Counted from the stretch's first letter, positions 44,831-54,985 are shown. The stretch is 64,000 nt of DNA from CAVTJL01 sp963752325 (GCA_963752325.1 CAVVXU010000005.1:1491278-1555277); one strand, 5' to 3'. Program-made: numbers and translations. The notes: generated by a model not told the origin, from the letters alone.

Positions 44831-46841
44831 ATGCAACTCACTCGGTTCCGGATAACGAGATACCGGAGCATTTGGGATAGTGGCTGGATTGATAAAGATC
44901 TCACGGCTATCGTGGGCAAGAATGAATCCGGCAAGACCGCCCTATTGAGGGCACTCCATAAACTAAATCCCTTTACGCCAGAGCCGTATCACATGGAAAG
45001 GGAGTGGCCCCGGGGTCACCGCCGCGAGCCGCGAGACGCCAGCACGGTGGTATGTTCGGCTAAGTTAGCCTGGCGCCAGACAAGATTGAAGTGCTGGCCA
45101 AGCTGACAGATCATGAATTCTCCGCGGGACCTCATCACCCTGACAAAGAACTACGCAGGCGAGATTGAGGTGGAGTTTCCCGAGGATGTTCTGTCCGACC
45201 GCCTCCATCCCAACGATATCGATGAAATATGCCGCACGTTGCCTGACATACATGCGCCGGTCGGCGAAAGCTTCGCACGGGCGGCGGAAGACTGCCTAGC
45301 GGAAGCGCTTCAATAGCAATGAAGGACGCTCTCCGAGTTGGGAGAACTCGCTGCGACGCATAGCGCGCGCCTTCGAGCCTCCCTTACCGCCGGAAGCCCC
45401 CAACCACAACATCAGCACGAGAATGAATTTCTTGTCAGCTATGAAAGTGCTTTAAATACCATCCGCGACCGCCTTACAGCCGAGCCGTCGATCCGAAGAA
45501 AGGCACACGAATATATACTGAGCATATTGCCGACTTTTATCTACATGGACGACTATCGGGCGTTTAACGGCAAAGCAATGCTTGACCAAGTGAAGCAACG
45601 GCAAGATCAGAAAGTTCCTACTGGCGAAGATGAGACCCTTTTGATGCTGATGCGCCTTGCCGGCCTAGAACTAGATAGTGAAGTCAATAATGGAAACTCA
45701 AAAGACCGTGAGCAGCGTCAATATGATCTAGATGACGCCAGCGCGTCTCTGACGAAACTGATCGAAGGCCGATGGAAACAGAGACGATATGATGTGCAGT
45801 TTCGCGCAGACGGTCATCACTTCTACACAATGATAAGAGACGATAGAGAGAAAAGTGGGCTTATACCTCTAGAAGAGAGATCAAAAGGGTTTCAGTGGTT
45901 TTTCTCGTTTGATATGCTTTTTATGCATGAAAGTTCGGGGACGTTCAAGGGGTGTGTTGTACTCCTTGATGAGCCTGGACTACATCTACATCCGGAGGCG
46001 CAAGCCGACCTCCTTGAGCGGATGGAAGCTTACGCGGAAGGCAATACGTTGATTTATACAACTCATCTCCCCTTTCTCCTCGATCTACGGCGACCTGAAC
46101 GCATCAGAGTCCTAACGGCCACTGACGAAGGCAGGGCCTACGTGACGATTATCAACCTCAGCAGGCCAGAGGAGAAGCTGACACTGCAGGCTGCATTGGG
46201 AATTAGAGGCCGCCAGAGCTATCTCGTAGCGCAGCGCAACTTAGTGGTTGAAGGTGCCGATGACTTTATGCTCATTAGTGAGCTATCTAACCTGATGATC
46301 CGATCAGGTGCAAGAGGACTGCCTGATGATGTTTACGTTACGGCTGGGGGAGGCGCGTCAGAGGCAGTTTACATCGCAACATTCATGATCGGCCAAGAAC
46401 TTGAGGTTGTCGCTCTGTTCAAACTATGACCGAGCGGGTCGAGAGGCAGAAGGTAAGCTTCGGAAGAATTGGCTCACACGCTATAAGGGAGCGAAAGCAA
46501 AAACATTGCTCTTGGGTGATGCGGTAGGCTCTACAGAGCGTGACTTCGCTTTGGAAGATATTTTTCCAGAAGAATATTATTTGGATAAGGTGTACTCAGT
46601 CTATAAGAAGGAACTAGCAGCTGCTGGCGTTAAGAAATTGGAGCTTATGGGCACTGATCTCCTCTGTGATCGTGTCGAGCGTGCTTTGGACGAGGTTGAA
46701 TCCCCAATTTTAACAAAGGCTCCGTGGCCAAGCGCATAAAGTCGGATCTGCTGACCATGAAATCCGCGGACAAGCTGCCTGCCGGAACCAAGGAGAACGC
46801 TGAGGCCTCTGGACTCCATCCGCGGCGGCTTCTTTGCGTAG
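44831..46841 (+). pseudogene. OLD-family ATP-dependent nuclease (AAA + Toprim), about five frameshifts
   Basis: The N-terminus 'RFRITRYRSIWDSGWI' and Walker A 'IVGKNESGKTALLRAL' open an SMC/ABC-like ATPase domain. A long middle follows, then 'CVVLLDEPGLHLHPEAQADL' (Walker B) and 'LIYTTHLPFLLDLRRPERIR'. The Toprim nuclease part has 'NLVVEGADDFMLISELSNLM' and a split DxD ('VVALF' ... 'YDRAGREAEGKLRKNW'). It ends 'DSIRGGFFA' with TAG at 46839-46841. Breaks near 45060, 45110, 45315, 46415, 46705 and 46820. Codon use is clearly more AT-rich than all neighbours, so it was probably acquired. OLD nucleases are phage-defence proteins. No UvrD-like GajB partner follows. Confidence 0.72.
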
Positions 46842-47427
46842 AATTTGGGCAGCCCGGGTGCTACGGGACGCAACGTCTCGGAGCGGCGGCCGTGTGTCAT
46901 ACCTGGGCCAAGTCGCCCCACAGGAGTTCTACCTCGGCCCGTGTGCCACCGTCTTTTCTTGTGAGTAAGCTCGACGAGAGACGTTTGCGCTGGCGAAGAC
47001 GTGGAGGATCATGCCGATCTCACCCCCGTTCTGAGGCCCAGCTCGGGCAGGTCCGAGTTGAGACGGATGCGGTCGAGCTCATCCTAGCGTGGGGCCACGC
47101 CTCGTCGCCGACGGACGAGTGCCGCTTCGAGCCTCTGGAACTCGTTGCACTCCTCATCGCCTAAGCGAAGCCACGTGACCGCGCCGTTGTCGCCGCCCCC
47201 GAGCCTCGCCGCTGAGATACGAGGTCGGGTCGTCTGGAACAGAGTAGTGGTTCCGGGTCCATCCCAGCGGTGTGGGCCCCCGCTGCCCGAAAACGTCGGG
47301 CGGGGCTTGCGGGTGGTGAGGTTGACGGGCTTCGGGCTGGGCGGCACGGTCATATCCGAAGGCAAGGCAGGCGTGGCGTGAGGCGTTCCTGCCATGAAGG
47401 TCCGGCAGACAGCGCCGGCGGGTCGGG
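46842..47427. other. Junction region after the OLD nuclease
   Basis: About 590 bases in which composition returns from AT-richer to GC-rich. Nothing on the plus strand looks coding. On the minus strand a short frame (47084-47353) may be a real small gene and is listed separately. No terminal repeats, integrase or tRNA were seen that would mark an element edge. Confidence 0.4.
47084..47353 (-). CDS. Possible small protein (89 aa)
   Basis: A short minus-strand frame starting 'MTVPPSPKPVNLTTRKPRPT' and ending 'CNEFQRLEAALVRRRRGVAP' plus R. The C-terminal third is helical and basic with 'NGAVTWLRLGDEECNEFQRL', which looks protein-like rather than random. No family is recognised. It lies in an otherwise empty stretch next to the foreign nuclease gene. 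Weak support; it could be non-coding. Confidence 0.35.
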   Translation of the reverse strand: MTVPPSPKPVNLTTRKPRPTFSGSGGPHRWDGPGTTTLFQTTRPRISAARLGGGDNGAVTWLRLGDEECNEFQRLEAALVRRRRGVAPR

Positions 47428-49071
47428 GTGGGCATGGGCAGCGGCGAAAGAGGCGGCGGGCGGCGGAGGCGCTTCCGGCGAGGTGGACGTGGTCATCGTG
47501 GGGGCCGGGTTTTCCGGGCTCTACATGCTGCATTGCCTGCGCGGGCTCGGCATGCGGCGGTGGTGCTGGAGGCCGGGAGCGATGTCGGCGGGACCTGGTA
47601 CTGGAACCGCTATCCGGGGGCGCGCTGCGACGTCGAGAGCCTGCAATATTCCTACAGCTTCTCGAGCGAGCTGCAGCAGGAATGGGACTGGAGCGAGCGC
47701 TACGCCACCCAGCCCGAGATTTTGTCGTATGCCCGGCACGTGGCGGAGCGGCTGGACCTGAGGCGGGACATCCGCTTCGAGACGCGCGTCACGGCGGCCA
47801 GCTTCGACGAGGCGGCCGAGCGCTGGACCGTGCGGACCGACAAGGGCGATGCGGTCGCGCGCGCGGTTCTGCATCATGGCGACGGGCTGCCTCTCGACCG
47901 CGCGGGTGCCGGACTTTCCGGGGCTGGGGACGTTCAAGGGAAAGATCTATCACACCGGCGCCTGGCCGCATGAGGGAGTGGACTTCAGCGGGCAGCGGGT
48001 GGGGGTGGTGGGCACGGGCTCGTCGGCGATCCAGGCGATCCCGGTGATCGCCCGGCAGGCCGAGGCAGCTTTTCGTGTTCCAGCGCACCGCCAACTACAG
48101 CCTGCCGGCGCATAACGGGCCGCTGACGGACGAGGCGCAGCGGGCGTGGAAGGCGGACTATGACGAGAAGCGGCGGCTGGCGGCGGCCAACCGCAACGGC
48201 ATTTTTTTCATTCTGAACGACGTGAAGGCGCTGTCGGTGAGCGGGGAGGAGCGCGCCCGGGTCTATGAGGAGCGGTGGGGGGCGGGCGGCTTTCCGTTCA
48301 TGGCCTCGTTCAACGACCTCTATCTCGACCGGGGTGCGAACGAGACCGCGGCCGAGTTCGTGCGCGAAGAAGATAAAAGGAATCGTGCGGGATCCGGCGG
48401 TGGCGGAGCTTTTGACGCCGCGGGACCATCCGATCGGCACGAAGCGGATCTGCATCGACAGCGGCTATTTCGAGACGTTCAACCGGGAGAACGTGACGCT
48501 GGTGGACGTGCGGAGCGCGCCGATCGAGGCGATCACGCCCGAGGGGCTGCGGACGACCGACAAAGAGTACGGGCTGGACAGCATCGTGTTCGCCACGGGC
48601 TTCGATGCGATGACGGGCACGCTGTTGGCGATGGAGATCACCGGGCGCGGCGGCAAGGCGCTGCGCGAGGTGTGGGAGGACGGGCCGCGCAGCCATCTGG
48701 GGCTGATGGTGGCGGGCTTTCCCAATCTTTTCACGATCACGGGGCCGGGCAGCCCGTCGGTCTTGAGCAACATGATGGTGTCGATCGAGCAGCACGTGAC
48801 CTGGATCAGGGACTGCCTGGCCCATCTGCGGGCGCGCGGGATCGGGACGATCGAGGCCACGGACGAGGCCGAGGAGGCGTGGATCGCCCATGTGCGGGAG
48901 GTGGGGGAGCGGACGCTCTATCCGCAGGCCAGCTCCTGGTACATGGGCGCCAACATCCCGGGCAAGCCCAGGATCTTCATGCCCTATATCGGCGGCGTGC
49001 CGGTCTATCGGCGCATCTGCGAGGAGATCGCCGCCGAGGGCTACAAGGGGTTTCGGCTGGGCGGCGAGTAG
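47428..49071 (+). pseudogene. Flavin monooxygenase of the Baeyer-Villiger type (cyclohexanone monooxygenase-like), four frameshifts
   Basis: When repaired, about 545 residues. FAD motif: 'DVVIVGAGFSGLYMLHCLRG'. Conserved block: 'GGTWYWNRYPGARCDVESLQ'. The Baeyer-Villiger fingerprint FxGxxxHxxxW is present as 'FKGKIYHTGAWP', followed by the NADP motif 'VGVVGTGSSAIQAIPVIA'. The C-terminal half has 'LDSIVFATGFDAMTGTL', 'ITGPGSPSVLSNMMVSIEQH' and 'SSWYMGANIPGKPRIFMPYI'. Breaks near 47555 (lost G in GGG), 47863, 48068 (extra G) and 48365 (extra A) each restore the frame by one base. The exact start is uncertain. It oxygenates a cyclic or linear ketone with NADPH and O2. Confidence 0.82.
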
Positions 49072-49101
49072 GCCCCGCTACGCGACCTCGCGCTGGCCCC
49101 C

Positions 49102-50926
49102 TTACGCCACCTCGCGCTGCCTGAGCGCGCGCTTGCGCTCGTGGGGGTCGAGGTGGCGCTTCCTCAGGCGGATGCTCTTGGGCGTCACCTCGACGCGCTC
49201 GTCGTCGGCGATGTAGGCGATGGCCTTTTCCAGCGTCATGCGGATGGGCGGCGTGAGCGAGACGGCCTCGTCCTTGCTGGTGGTGCGGATGTTCGAGAGC
49301 TTCTTGCCCTTGAGCGGGTTGACCTCGAGGTCGTTGCCGCGGGTGTGCTCGCCGATGATCATGCCGGAATAGACCCTCTCGCCCGGCGTGATGAACATCG
49401 GGCCGCGGTCCTCGAGGTTCCAAAGGGCATAGGCCACGGCCTCGCCCAGATCGGAGGAGACGAGGACGCCGGTGTGGCGCTGGGCGATCGGGCCCTTCCA
49501 GGGCTCGAACGAATGAAAGAGGCGGTTGAGGACGCCGGTGCCGCGGGTGTCGGTCAGGAACTCGCCGATATAGCCGATGAGGGCGCGGGAGGGGGCGTGG
49601 AAGACGAGGCGCTGCTTGCCGGCACCGGCGGGGCGCATGTCCTTGAGCTCGGCGCGGCGCTGGGTCAGCTTCTCGACGACGACGCCCGAATAGTCCTCGT
49701 CGACGTCGACGACGACCTCCTCGATGGGCTCCAGGCGCTGGCCGGTCTCGGGGTCGGTCTGGAACAGCACGCGCGGGCGGCTGATCGAGAGCTCGTAGCC
49801 CTCGCGGCGCATGGTCTCGATCAGCACGGCCAGCTGCAGCTCGCCGCGGCCGGCGACCTCGAAGGCGTCCTTCTCCTCGCTCAGCGCCACCTTGATCGCG
49901 ACATTGCCCTCGCCCTCGCGGCGCAGGCGCTCCCAGATCTGGCGCGAGGTGACCTTGCTGCCCTCCTGGCCGGCGTAGGGCGAATCGTTGACCGAGAAGG
50001 TCATGGCGATGGTGGAGGGATCGATCGGCTGGGCCGGCAGCGGGGTCTCGACGCTCGTGTCACAGAGGGTGTCGGCGACGGTGGCCTGGCCGAAGCCGGC
50101 CAAGGCCACGATGTCGCCCGCCCCGGCCTCGTCGACGGGCTGCCGGTCGAGGCCGCGGAAGGCCAGGATCTTGCGTGACGCGCGTGCTCTCGACGGGGGC
50201 GCCGTCGCGGGTGAGGGCTTTAATCGTCGAGTTGGCGCGAAGGCGGCCGGAGTGGATACGCCCCGTGAGGAGCCGGCCGAGATAGGGGTTGGCCTCGAGC
50301 GTGGTGGCCAGCATGCGGAAGGGGCCTTCGGGGTCGGCCTCGGGGGCGGGGACGTGGCGGAGGATGAGGTCGAACAGCGGCGCCATGTCCTTCCGCTCGT
50401 CGCCGAGCTCGCGCACCGCCCAGCCCTGCTTGGCGCTGGCGTAGACGTGAGGAAAGTCGAGCTGGTGCTCGTCGGCATCGAGGGCGGCGAAAAGATCAAA
50501 AACCTCGTTCAGGACCTCCTGGGCGCGCTCGTCGGGCCGGTCGACCTTGTTGATGACGAGGATCGGGCGCAGGCCCCGCTTCAGCGCCTTGCCCAGCACG
50601 AATTTCGTCTGCGGCATGGGCCCCTCGGCGGCGTCGACGAGGAGGAGGCAGCTGTCGACCATCGAGAGGATGCGCTCGACCTCGCCGCCGAAATCGGCGT
50701 GGCCCGGCGTGTCGACGATGTTGACGCGGGTGTCGTGCCAGACGACCGAGGTGCACTTGGCGAGGATGGTGATGCCCCGCTCGCGCTCGATGTCGTTGCT
50801 GTCCATCGCCCGTTCCTGGACATGCTGATTGTCCCGGAAGGTGCCGGACTGCTGGAGCAGGCGGTCGACCAGCGTCGTCTTGCCGTGGTCGACATGGGCG
50901 ATGATGGCGATGTTCCTGAGGTCCAT
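49102..50926 (-). CDS. typA: Ribosome-associated GTPase TypA/BipA, one frameshift
   Basis: A translational GTPase: G1 'IIAHVDHGKTTLVDRLLQQS', switch I 'ERERGITILAKCTSVVWHD', G3 'IVDTPGHADFGGEVERILSM', G4 'ILVINKVDRPDERAQEVLNE'. Domains II-V follow ('GDIVALAGFGQATVADTLCD', 'MRREGYELSISRPRVLFQTD'), and the BipA-specific C-terminal domain ends with 'TPKSIRLRKRHLDPHERKRA'. The frame breaks once near 50175: 'ESTRVT' should join 'KILAFRGLD'; one extra C in ACGCAAG causes it. It aids ribosome assembly and stress/cold adaptation. As this gene is almost universal, the break argues for a sequence error. Confidence 0.92.
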
Positions 50927-50961
50927 GGGAATAGTCCGGTGGCGGGCGGGCAGCAGACAAA

Positions 50962-50986
50962 GCGCGGCCCGGAGCCCGGACCGCGC
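50962..50986 (-). promoter_or_regulatory. Leader hairpin upstream of typA
   Basis: On the minus strand GCGCGG-T-CCGG-GCT-CCGG-G-CCGCGC folds into a nearly perfect hairpin followed by TTTGT, about 35 bases before the typA start. It looks like an attenuator-type or intrinsic-terminator-like element in the 5' leader. Confidence 0.4.
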
Positions 50987-50990
50987 GCTG

Positions 50991-51006
50991 GCCCCTATAT
51001 AGGGGC
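50991..51006. promoter_or_regulatory. Perfect 16-bp palindrome between typA and the cyclase gene
   Basis: GCCCCTATATAGGGGC is a perfect palindrome, in the intergenic region between divergent genes. The central TATATA could serve as a -10 on either strand, with the outer arms as an operator; or it is a cruciform/terminator element. Confidence 0.4.
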
Positions 51007-51101
51007 TCCGAGCGGCTCGATGGTAGCGGCGCGATGCCGCCCTGGCGCCGCGACGCCTATAGTCCTAGGCTACTCCGCCCGCACCACCTTCGCGCGAGGC
51101 C

Positions 51102-52997
51102 ATGCGAGCCGTGCCCGCTTTGCCCTTCATCCGCCGCCGCCTGCGGCTCACGCTCGTGCTGGCGCTCACCATCGGCAGCCTCGTGCTGGCGTCGACCACG
51201 ACGGCGCTGGTGCTCGAGTGGCTGATGGCGCGGCAAGCTGACGATCGAGTTCCTGAACGATCGCGCGCTCTTCACGATGGACGCGATCGAGCGCGGCATC
51301 CACGTCCATCTCGATCCCGCACGGGCAGGCCATCGACGATCTGGCCGGGCTTCTCGCCGACGGCCAGATCGACGCCAAGGACCCAAGGCGCTGACGGGTG
51401 CCTTGATGGCCGCGCTGGCGGCGCGGCCGCGAGCTCAGCGGCGTCGTCTTCATTGCGCCGGACCTCGAGCAGCTCACCGCGGTGCGCGACCCGAACGGAA
51501 GCCTCACGCTCGCCACACCAAGACCCGCATCGACGACGCCGGCTGCGCTGGCCCGGCTCAACGAGATGCGCGACCGCCGCAAGGCCTTCTGGGGCGACGT
51601 GCTCTATGTGCCGACGCTCAGGCAGTCGATCATCAACGTGCGCCGCGCCGTCTACCAGGGCGACACGCTCATCGGCTATCTGGCGGCAGGCGTCACCGTT
51701 GGCGAGCTTTCCTCGCTGGTCGACGAGCTGGGCCGAGGGCGGCAACGAGACGCGCTTTCATCCTCTACGGCAAGGACCGCGTCCTTGCGCATCCGCGCCT
51801 GATCGGCAGCGCAGCCCGAGGGGGCCAAGGAGTCCCGCTCGAATCCGATCGACGCGGTGGCCGACAAGGTGCTGGCCAACCTGCCCGCCGCCGAGCCGGT
51901 CGAGCTCTTCCAGCGGGCAGGGAAGCGCGGCATGGAGGTCCGGCGTGTCGACTGCCGGTGCCGAGGGCTCGAGCATCGTTCTGACGCGCACCATCCACGA
52001 CTATGGCGACGTGCCCTGGACGATCGGCGTCTGGTTCCCGGCGAGCCGGCTCGAGCAGGCGACCCAGCCTTTGCGCGAGGGTGCCATGGCCGGCTTCCTC
52101 GTGCTGGTCGTCGCCATCGCCGCGACGGTGGTGATCGGCAGGCGGATCGCACGGCCGATCCATGACGTGACCGAGCGGGCGAGCCAGATCTCGAGCCTCG
52201 ATACGAGCGAGGTGGAGCCGCTGCCGCCCAGCCGCATCCTCGAGATCGACGAGCAGTCCAGGGCCTTCAACGCGATGCTGGCGACGCTGCAGGCCTTCGA
52301 GACCTATGTGCCGCGCTCGCTGGTGCGCCGCCTGATCCGCTCGGGCAGGCCGGATGCCATCGCCTCCCGCCAGCGCGACCTTACGGTGATGTTCACCGAC
52401 ATCGTGGGCTTCACCCGCCTTTCCGAGCGCCTTCCGCCGGAGGCGGTGGCCGAGCTTTTGAACCAGCATTTCACCCAGGTGGCCCACGCCGTCGAGGCCG
52501 AGGGCGGCACGGTCGACAAGTTCATCGGCGACGGCCTCATGGCCTTTTGGGGCGCGCCCGAGAAGCTCAAGAACCGGACGGCCAGGGCCTGCCGCGCGGC
52601 GTTGGCGATCCGGGCCGCGATCGAGGCCGGCAACAAGGAGCGGGTGGCGGGCGGCCTGCAGCCGATCCGGATGCGGATCGGCCTGCATCGCGGGCCGATC
52701 GTCGTCGGCAATATCGGCGCACCCGACCGGATCAACTACACGGTGGTCGGCGATGCCGTGAACCTCGCCCAGCGCCTCGAGCAGCTGGGCAAGGCCATCG
52801 GCAGCAGCGAGGAGGTCGTGATCCTCCTGAGCGACGCCGTGGCCCGGGACCTCGCGGGCCGTTTCGCGCTGGCTCCCGTGGGCGAGCTGGAGGTGCGCGG
52901 CCGCAACGAGCCGGTTCAGGCCTTCAGCCTGCTCGGCACGATCGAGGCGGCATCGCCTGCCTCCGGCACCACCGAGCTGCTGCCGGAGACAGAATAA
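51102..52997 (+). pseudogene. Membrane-bound class III adenylate/guanylate cyclase with HAMP, several frameshifts in the sensor half
   Basis: The first helix is 'LTLVLALTIGSLVLASTTTA'. The extracytoplasmic sensor (51230-51960) is broken by about six one-base shifts whose sum returns to the starting frame. After the second helix ('AGFLVLVVAIAATVVIGRRI') comes HAMP ('RPIHDVTERASQISSLDTSE'). The cyclase domain has metal aspartates in 'VMFTDIVGFTRLSE' and 'KFIGDGLMAFWGAP', then 'RMRIGLHRGPIVVGNIGAP' and the transition-state pair in 'VNLAQRLEQLGKAIG'. It makes cAMP or cGMP in response to an external signal. The catalytic half (51960-52997) is intact. Confidence 0.8.
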
Positions 52998-53010
52998 ACT
53001 TCATAATAAT

Positions 53011-53021
53011 GTAGAATCTAC
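53011..53021. promoter_or_regulatory. Short palindrome in the AT-rich cysH upstream region
   Basis: GTAGA-A-TCTAC, an 11-base perfect inverted repeat, within the unusually AT-rich stretch 52997-53060 before cysH. Probably part of the promoter/operator; no known regulator consensus is matched with certainty. Confidence 0.35.
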
Positions 53022-53087
53022 CTATTTACATTTGGTTCTGTATATTCAATTTAAAGGCCGTTCGCGACGTGATGAAAGGCGACGGCC

Positions 53088-53813
53088 GTGAGCGGATTGA
53101 TCGATCGGCGTGGGGCACGCGCCCACTACGACGCTGAGCAGGCCGCAGGCGAGCTAGCCCTGCTCGAGGGCCTCGAGCTCATCCGGCAGGCGCTGACCGG
53201 CCCGCTGGCCGGGCGGGTGGCGCTGGTCTCCTCCTTCGGCGCCGAGAGCGCCGTGCTGCTGGACATGGTGGCCTCGGTCGACCGGGCGACGCCGGTGCTG
53301 TTCATCGACACGGGCAAGCTCTTCGAGGAGACGCTGGCCCATCGGGACGAGCTGGTGCGCACGCTGGGCCTCAAGGACGTGCGCAGCGTGCAGCCGGCGG
53401 CCGCGGATCTCGAGCGCCACGATCCTTCGGGCGAGCTATGGCGGACCGAGCCCGACTTCTGCTGCCACATCCGCAAGACCGAGCCGCTCGATCTCGCGCT
53501 CGACGGGTTCGATGCCTGGATCACGGGCCGCAAGCGCTTCCAGGGCGGCCTGCGCGCCACGCTGCCGACGGCCGAGATCGACGGGCCGAGCGGCCGGCTC
53601 AAGCTGAACCCGCTGGCCGGCTGGTCCCTGGACGACATCCGGCACTATCGGCGTCTGCGCTCCCTGCCGCTGCATCCCATGATCGTCAAAGGCTTCGCGT
53701 CGATCGGCTGCGTGCCCTGCACGACCCCGACCGGGGCCGGCGAGGACGCGCGGGCCGGCCGCTGGCGCGGCCTCGACAAGACGGAGTGCGGGATTCACGG
53801 CGGCGGGATCTGA
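53088..53813 (+). CDS. cysH: Fe-S phosphoadenylyl/adenylyl-sulfate reductase (APS reductase type, 241 aa)
   Basis: Reduces activated sulfate (APS/PAPS) to sulfite in assimilatory sulfate reduction, with thioredoxin as electron donor. The fold is a PP-loop type ('VALVSSFGAESAVLLDM', 'VLFIDTGKLFEETLAHRDEL'). The [4Fe-4S] cysteines are C125-C126 in 'EPDFCCHIRKTEPL' and C208/C211 in 'ASIGCVPCTTP', and the catalytic cysteine is C234 in 'LDKTECGIHGGG'. The presence of the cluster cysteines marks the APS-reducing bacterial/plant-like type. GTG at 53088 is the start. CysDN/CysI are not in the window. Followed by a hairpin terminator. Confidence 0.92.
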   Translation: MSGLIDRRGARAHYDAEQAAGELALLEGLELIRQALTGPLAGRVALVSSFGAESAVLLDMVASVDRATPVLFIDTGKLFEETLAHRDELVRTLGLKDVRSVQPAAADLERHDPSGELWRTEPDFCCHIRKTEPLDLALDGFDAWITGRKRFQGGLRATLPTAEIDGPSGRLKLNPLAGWSLDDIRHYRRLRSLPLHPMIVKGFASIGCVPCTTPTGAGEDARAGRWRGLDKTECGIHGGGI

Positions 53814-53830
53814 GGCAGGGCCCTCACGCG

Positions 53831-53848
53831 ACCTGCCTGCGGGCAGGT
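53831..53848. terminator. Hairpin between convergent cysH and SDR genes
   Basis: ACCTGCC-TGCG-GGCAGGT, a perfect 7-bp stem with a 4-base loop, lies between the two convergent stops. No T-run on either side, so termination may be partial. Confidence 0.45.
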
Positions 53849-53913
53849 GACTCCGAAGCGTCGACCATGGCATGCGGGTCCGGGTGGCGAGCCGAACGGT
53901 TGTCGGCTGGCGG

Positions 53914-54657
53914 CTAAGCGTTGGTGCCGCCGTCGACGGTCAGGCTGGCGCCGGTGATGTAGGACGACTCCGGACCCGCGACAAAGGCCACCAGAGCGGC
54001 CACCTCGTCCACGCTGCCGTAGCGATGGAGCGCCGTGACCGCCTTCTGCGGGACCGCCCAATCACCCGTGGCGGGATTGAGGTCCGTATCGATCGGGCCC
54101 GGCTGGATGTTGTTGACCGTGATGCTCCGGTCTCCGACCTCTCGCGCCAGCCCCTGGGTGAGCATCTTGATGGCCCCCTTCGTGGCCGCATAGGACACGA
54201 GGCCGGGAGTCATCATGCGCTCCCCCACGCACGAGCCGATCATGATGATCCGGCCGCCGTTGCTCATGTGCTTCAGCGCTGCCTGGGTCGCGATGAAGGC
54301 GCCCCGGATGTTGATGTCGATCACGCGGTCAAATTCCTCGAGCGTGGTCTCGTCGAATTTCTTCGGAATGGCCGTGCCGGCATTGTTCACGAGGATGTCG
54401 AGCCCGCCGAGGGTGCCCGCCGCCTTCTGGATCGCGGCCCTGACGGCCTCGGCGTCGGCGGCATCCGCCTGGATCGCGATCGCCTGCCCGCCGACGCGCT
54501 CGATGCTCTTGACGACTGACGCCGCGGCATCAGCACCCTTCGTGTAGGTGATGGCCACCTTGGCCCCGTCGGCGGCCAGACGTCTGGCGATCCCGGCACC
54601 GATGCCACGTGAGCCGCCGGTGACGAGGGCAACCTTGCCCTCGAGAGTCTTCGACAT
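53914..54657 (-). CDS. SDR, 3-oxoacyl-ACP reductase-like (247 aa)
   Basis: A complete classical SDR: 'VALVTGGSRGIGAGIARRLA', 'LDILVNNAGTAIPKK', catalytic serine in 'IIMIGSCVGERM', 'SYAATKGAIKMLTQGLAREV' with the Tyr-Lys pair, and 'SSYITGASLTVDGGTNA'. 'VAITYTKGADAA' suggests NADPH preference. The role is likely oxidation or reduction of a small ketone or sugar alcohol, regulated by the divergent LysR gene 329 bases away. The intergenic part holds a GCTCCC-GCAA-GGGAGC hairpin (54782-54797) of the kind scattered in alphaproteobacterial spacers. Confidence 0.88.
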   Translation of the reverse strand: MSKTLEGKVALVTGGSRGIGAGIARRLAADGAKVAITYTKGADAAASVVKSIERVGGQAIAIQADAADAEAVRAAIQKAAGTLGGLDILVNNAGTAIPKKFDETTLEEFDRVIDINIRGAFIATQAALKHMSNGGRIIMIGSCVGERMMTPGLVSYAATKGAIKMLTQGLAREVGDRSITVNNIQPGPIDTDLNPATGDWAVPQKAVTALHRYGSVDEVAALVAFVAGPESSYITGASLTVDGGTNA

Positions 54658-54955
54658 CGTTCTCTCCTGCTAAGTGTCCGGGTGCGGACTGACTGGTGAA
54701 AGGGCTGTGTCGTTCGCCTGGGCAACGACGGCTGCAGCTGCTTCCGTCGGATCGTTGCGGAGCGCGCCACGTGGACGCAAAGCTCCCGCAAGGGAGCGAG
54801 AGGGGATGGCACCGCCCTATGCCTGAATAGTTGAGTGCCTTTGAAATCGGCGCCGCCGGTGCGGCGGCCTCTTTTGCCCAGCCGCCGCTCTTTGCGTTCG
54901 GCTCGCTCAACAGGTAGATCGCTCTGGCCTGCGGGAAAATGACTTTGTAGGCTCG

Positions 54956-54980
54956 CCTCTATGCTTCCTGGGTATAGAGG
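54956..54980 (+). promoter_or_regulatory. LysR-type operator, T-N11-A inverted repeat
   Basis: CCTCTAT (54956-54962), 11 bases, ATAGAGG (54974-54980): a perfect 7-bp inverted repeat with the T-N11-A layout typical of LysR regulators. It ends 5 bases before the LysR start codon, suggesting autoregulation. Confidence 0.7.
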
Positions 54981-54985
54981 TTGCC

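Noticed and set aside
44831..47427. A Gabija or other multi-gene defence system around the OLD nuclease.
   Set aside because: No UvrD-like helicase, methylase or other partner gene follows; only the nuclease is visible.
54782..54797. GCTCCC-GCAA-GGGAGC hairpin as a terminator.
   Set aside because: It lies in a spacer between divergent genes, has no T-run and looks like a small scattered intergenic repeat rather than a transcription end.
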